NCBI GenBank assembly: GCA_903930435.1
Contig: CAIYYN010000002.1
Span: 1 to 45,354 of the forward strand
Length of the DNA stretch: 45,354 nucleotides
Origin: an uncultured Hyphomicrobiales bacterium
Lineage (GTDB): Bacteria > Pseudomonadota > Alphaproteobacteria > Rhizobiales > Ancalomicrobiaceae
Reading direction: 5' to 3'
In this document: positions 43,053-45,354 of the stretch, piece after piece
How positions within the stretch are numbered: the stretch's first letter is position 1
How the letters are laid out: each line of letters opens with the position of its first letter
Position numbers and translations under genes: made by a program
Notes under the pieces: model-generated
Database searches by the model: none
Told to the model about the DNA's origin: nothing
The model's input: the letters and a program-made list of their open reading frames with translations, nothing else

Positions 43053-43445
43053 TTATAGCGATCTCAGCATGCTCAGCCCGGTCTGATCCGAAATGGAGGC
43101 AGAGACGGTGGACAGACCATGTTGAAGGGATGCTGCCAGTTGATTTGCTGCGTCATCGGCCAGGGGTTGGATCCGGCCCGTCATGGAGGCGTAACTCGTG
43201 GACAGATCTTCGGCTGCTCTTGCTGCTACATGCGATTGATCTTCGTCTGTGCGGGTAAGTGCGCCAAAGGCCACATGAAGTTTGTCCATCAATTGATCAA
43301 AGTCGGCATTGCCCGACGTCAGGCCCGTAACAGCGCCGGCCTTTTGGGTGTCAGTTCGAAGAGGCGTTGCCGGGGTGCGCGAAATCGCGAGTCCGGATAC
43401 GTCGATCTGGTCGAGTTTGGCGCGGGAAAGCGTCAGGTTTGTCAT
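43053..43445 (-). CDS. unrecognised small protein in the flagellar region
   Basis: A 130-residue soluble protein with no domain I recognise. It begins MTNLTLSRAKLDQIDVSGLAISRTPATPL and contains a helical middle (ADFDQLMDKLHVAFGALTRTDEDQSHVAARAAEDL) and a helical end (ADDAANQLAASLQHGLSTVSASI). I use the ATG at 43445; the frame runs upstream to 43484, and a GAG site precedes 43445. It is between flbT and a FlaG-like gene, so a flagellar role (chaperone, length control, regulation) is possible but not supported by motifs. It might be transcribed with flbT-flaF, being 160 bases upstream of them on the same strand. Confidence 0.6.
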   Translation of the reverse strand: MTNLTLSRAKLDQIDVSGLAISRTPATPLRTDTQKAGAVTGLTSGNADFDQLMDKLHVAFGALTRTDEDQSHVAARAAEDLSTSYASMTGRIQPLADDAANQLAASLQHGLSTVSASISDQTGLSMLRSL

Positions 43446-43880
43446 TTTTTCGCTCGGTCGATCCATGCAGTTGGCGTGGATCATTTCGACACATTATGGC
43501 TAATAAATAGTTAACATGAATAATCCGTTAATGGTCTGTGGCCGCGCGCGAGCAATGTGTTCCCCCTTCGCGCTTTTGGAGAAATTCATCCCGAAGAACG
43601 GTGAATGCAAAAAAATTAGATATTTCAATGTGTTAATCTGATTGCGCAATCCAAATGAATTTGACGAGTCTAAGTCGGGCGGTCGAAATCACGGTTTATA
43701 ATCCGTTGCATAAATCGTCATTAGCATTAATAAGCTTGAGTCTAGATTAAAGTATAGTTCGCATGATTCACCATTTTTATTGGAGTTTCTTTAAATGATT
43801 ATTCCTATGCTAGGCGTGTGCTGGTGTAGTTGAGCCATGATGATCGCCAATCATGGCGACTGTTCTGTATGGAGTCTGTT
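43446..43880. other. AT-rich divergent intergenic region of the flagellar cluster
   Basis: About 435 bases between the unrecognised gene and the FlaG-like gene. Features include CGTTAATGGT (43526-43535) with an adjacent GTTAAC (43510-43515), and the palindrome GATTGCGCAATC (43640-43651). The composition is strikingly AT-rich compared with the genes around it. No clear -35/-10 or GG-N10-GC element was found. Confidence 0.5.
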
Positions 43881-44297
43881 ATGGAGGTAGGTTCGGGTTA
43901 TACCACCTTTCCGGTCACGGTCGCGGTTCCTGTTGCGCCTCAAAGTGCGTTGACGGGGTCGGTCGATACCTTGTTGCCGCAAGGCAGCCAGAGTGTAGCA
44001 CCAATCGGAGCATCGGCGTCCGCCGGGCAAACCGAACAGCAGCCGACTGGCAACGGCGCACCATCGGGGTCTGTTCCGGATAGCTCAACGGCTGCAACGA
44101 CGGTGGCCAAATTTACGCGTGATCCCTCCACAAATTCTCTGGTTTTCATGGAAATCGATCCGCAGACGGAACAGGTTGTTTTACAGTTTCCAGACGAACA
44201 AGCCTTGAAACTGAAAAGTTATCTTGCCGAGATCCAGCGCCGTGAGAACGCCTTCCAGCGAGCGACTCCTGGAACTCTGCTGGCGAAAACAACCTGA
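43881..44297 (+). CDS. FlaG-like flagellar protein
   Basis: A 138-residue protein. The N-terminal two thirds are Ser/Thr/Pro/Gln-rich and low in order. The C-terminus FTRDPSTNSLVFMEIDPQTEQVVLQFPDEQALKLKSYLAEIQRRE matches the FlaG pattern, in which a beta-hairpin with I-D-x-x-T-x-x-V-V-x-Q-F/I-P is followed by a helix. FlaG proteins affect filament length or flagellin secretion in several bacteria. The start is the ATG at 43881, which has GGAG seven bases upstream; the frame opens earlier with a TTG. It lies 234 bases ahead of the flagellin gene on the same strand, a usual position for FlaG genes. Confidence 0.72.
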   Translation: MEVGSGYTTFPVTVAVPVAPQSALTGSVDTLLPQGSQSVAPIGASASAGQTEQQPTGNGAPSGSVPDSSTAATTVAKFTRDPSTNSLVFMEIDPQTEQVVLQFPDEQALKLKSYLAEIQRRENAFQRATPGTLLAKTT

Positions 44298-44531
44298 AAA
44301 AAAATTTGGAAAAAAATATACAGAAAAATGGCCTGTCTCAAATACGCGTGATGACGTGTTTGTGGGAGTTAAGACAATATTATCCATACTAAATTGATAA
44401 TGAATGCATATTAATATATTTATGATTAAAATGATATATTCGTAATTTACTATTGCTTAACTACGTCATGGGACAGTCCGAATACTTCCAGAACGGAAGT
44501 GTTCCCGAGTTCGGACAGGAGTCCTAGTATC
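44298..44531 (+). promoter_or_regulatory. Flagellin promoter and leader region
   Basis: An AT-rich 234-base segment ahead of the flagellin ATG, with long A/T stretches between 44380 and 44460. The leader end carries nested hairpins (listed separately). Promoter class is not clear: I see no GG-N10-GC and no sigma-28 match. Confidence 0.55.
44476..44524 (+). promoter_or_regulatory. Flagellin mRNA leader hairpin with sequestered ribosome binding site
   Basis: GTCCGAA (44476-44482) pairs with TTCGGAC (44510-44516). Inside, ACTTCC (44484-44489) pairs with GGAAGT (44495-44500) around AGAAC. Next, GGAC (44513-44516) can pair with GTCC (44521-44524), placing the Shine-Dalgarno AGGAG (44517-44521) mostly in the loop. 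The two outer pairings compete for TTCGGAC, so the leader could switch between two forms. FlbT, encoded nearby, is known to bind such leaders in Caulobacter. Confidence 0.6.
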
Positions 44532-45354
44532 ATGAGTGGTATCGTTCTTTCCGCAGCCGTTCGCCAGAATCTGCTGGCTCTTCAACAAACAGCCGCAAAC
44601 CTCGCAACGACACAAAACGACCTGTCGACCGGCAAGAAGGTCAATTCTGCCCTCGACAACCCGACAAATTTCTTCACCGCACAGGGCCTCGACAATCGCG
44701 CCAGCGATATTTCGAACCTGCTCGATGGTATCTCGAATGGCGTGCAGGTCTTGCAGGCCGCCAACACAGGCATCACCTCGCTTGAAAGCCTGGTCAATCA
44801 GGCCAAGTCGATCGCCGACCAGGCTCTGCAGACCTCGATCGGTTATTCGACCAAGTCGCAGTTCACCTCGGCTGCCATCACCGGCGCAACCGCGCAGAAC
44901 CTGCTCGGCACCACTACCTACACCGCGGGCAGCTTCACGGGCACGGCCGTCGACAACAACCTCGCATCACCTGTTGCCATCACGTCGGCAACGGCCCTGA
45001 CATCGGCCACCCACGCCGATACGCTGGCCGCGACGCTCGCGACTGGTTCGCTGGTTGTCAACGGCCAGACGGTCACCTTTGCGGCGGGTTCGGGCACCAA
45101 CTCCTATGGCGCCACGGGCGGCACGATCTACATCGGTAGCGGCACGGTCGGCGATATCACAAGCGCCATCAATGACATCGCGGGATCGGGCACCGCCACG
45201 ATCTCGTCGGGCGCCATCGTCCTCAGCTCCGGCACGTCGTCGACCGGTCTCACCATCGGTGGCACAAGCTCGATCCTGACCTCGCTCGGCCTGAATGCCG
45301 GCACGAGCTCGGGCCTCGGCACCAGCGAAACCGCGATCGCGGCATCCGGCACAA
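44532..45354 (+). CDS. fliC: flagellin, partial at the right edge
   Basis: Filament subunit; the first 274 codons are visible and the frame is open to the window end. The N-terminus MSGIVLSAAVRQNLLALQQTAANLATTQNDLSTGKKVNSALDNPTNFFTAQGLDNRASDISNLLDGISNGVQVLQAANTGITSLESLVNQAKSIADQAL is a full D0/D1 helical part of alphaproteobacterial flagellins. A Ser/Thr/Gly/Ala-rich variable domain follows (about 105 on). The ATG at 44532 follows AGGAG by 10 bases. The C-terminal D0 helix is outside the window. FlbT and FlaF, encoded 2 kb away, are likely post-transcriptional regulators. Confidence 0.94.
   Translation, partial: MSGIVLSAAVRQNLLALQQTAANLATTQNDLSTGKKVNSALDNPTNFFTAQGLDNRASDISNLLDGISNGVQVLQAANTGITSLESLVNQAKSIADQALQTSIGYSTKSQFTSAAITGATAQNLLGTTTYTAGSFTGTAVDNNLASPVAITSATALTSATHADTLAATLATGSLVVNGQTVTFAAGSGTNSYGATGGTIYIGSGTVGDITSAINDIAGSGTATISSGAIVLSSGTSSTGLTIGGTSSILTSLGLNAGTSSGLGTSETAIAASGT

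Overview
The window looks like chromosomal DNA of an alphaproteobacterium of the order Hyphomicrobiales (Rhizobiales). The pointers are a FlaF-FlbT pair next to an alphaproteobacterial-type flagellin, a CheZ of the rhizobial type, an AAA/VWA pair of the CoxD/CoxE kind, a Mla-type lipid transporter whose permease has an N-terminal STAS-like domain, and a giant helical protein resembling the growth-pole ring protein (GPR/RgsE) of polarly growing rhizobia. Genus cannot be told from the sequence alone. Coding DNA is GC-rich; the intergenic DNA of the flagellar region (43.5-44.5 kb) is clearly AT-rich.

Layout. 1-44 holds the N-terminus of an IS256-type transposase running off the left edge. 0.4-5.0 kb, minus strand: pgi, a stand-alone AsnC/Lrp ligand-binding domain protein, and pbpC. 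5.4-7.7 kb: an orphan molybdopterin-binding large subunit of the CoxL/xanthine dehydrogenase family. It faces the thiM-thiE-thiD salvage operon across a 47-nt near-perfect inverted repeat, and thi is preceded by a TPP riboswitch that contains the thiM ribosome binding site. 10.5-15.2 kb: DMT exporter, orphan phnN, a small conserved hypothetical, a fumarylacetoacetate hydrolase-family enzyme and an MFS carrier. 15.3-17.2 kb: an LpxH-like phosphoesterase translationally coupled to a GT4 glycosyltransferase. 17.3-20.9 kb: threonine/serine dehydratase, cheZ and an HcaT-like MFS protein. 21-25 kb: a compact mlaE-mlaF-mlaD-lipoprotein operon, followed by a universal stress protein with a convincing FNR/FixK-type promoter. 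25.6-27.7 kb, minus strand: VWA (CoxE-like) protein, adrenodoxin-type ferredoxin and an Hpt protein.

28.4-33.8 kb is one gene of 1826 codons. It has an N-terminal disordered stretch, a membrane hairpin and then 79 uninterrupted 11-residue units (869 residues), followed by more coiled coil and a compact C-terminal domain. It ends in a textbook terminator. After a SixA-like phosphatase, a DUF2147 protein and a MoxR-type AAA ATPase, the flagellar region runs to the right edge: flgE (with a sigma-54-like promoter), flgK, flgL, then flaF-flbT on the opposite strand, an unrecognised small gene, a FlaG-like gene and a flagellin gene cut by the edge. The flagellin leader has a hairpin and a ribosome binding site that could be masked, a plausible target for FlbT.

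The window therefore joins core metabolism, envelope lipid and peptidoglycan functions, polar growth and motility. The most unusual items are the giant hendecad protein, the very compact TPP riboswitch, the FNR/FixK-type promoter of the usp gene and several candidate regulatory palindromes.
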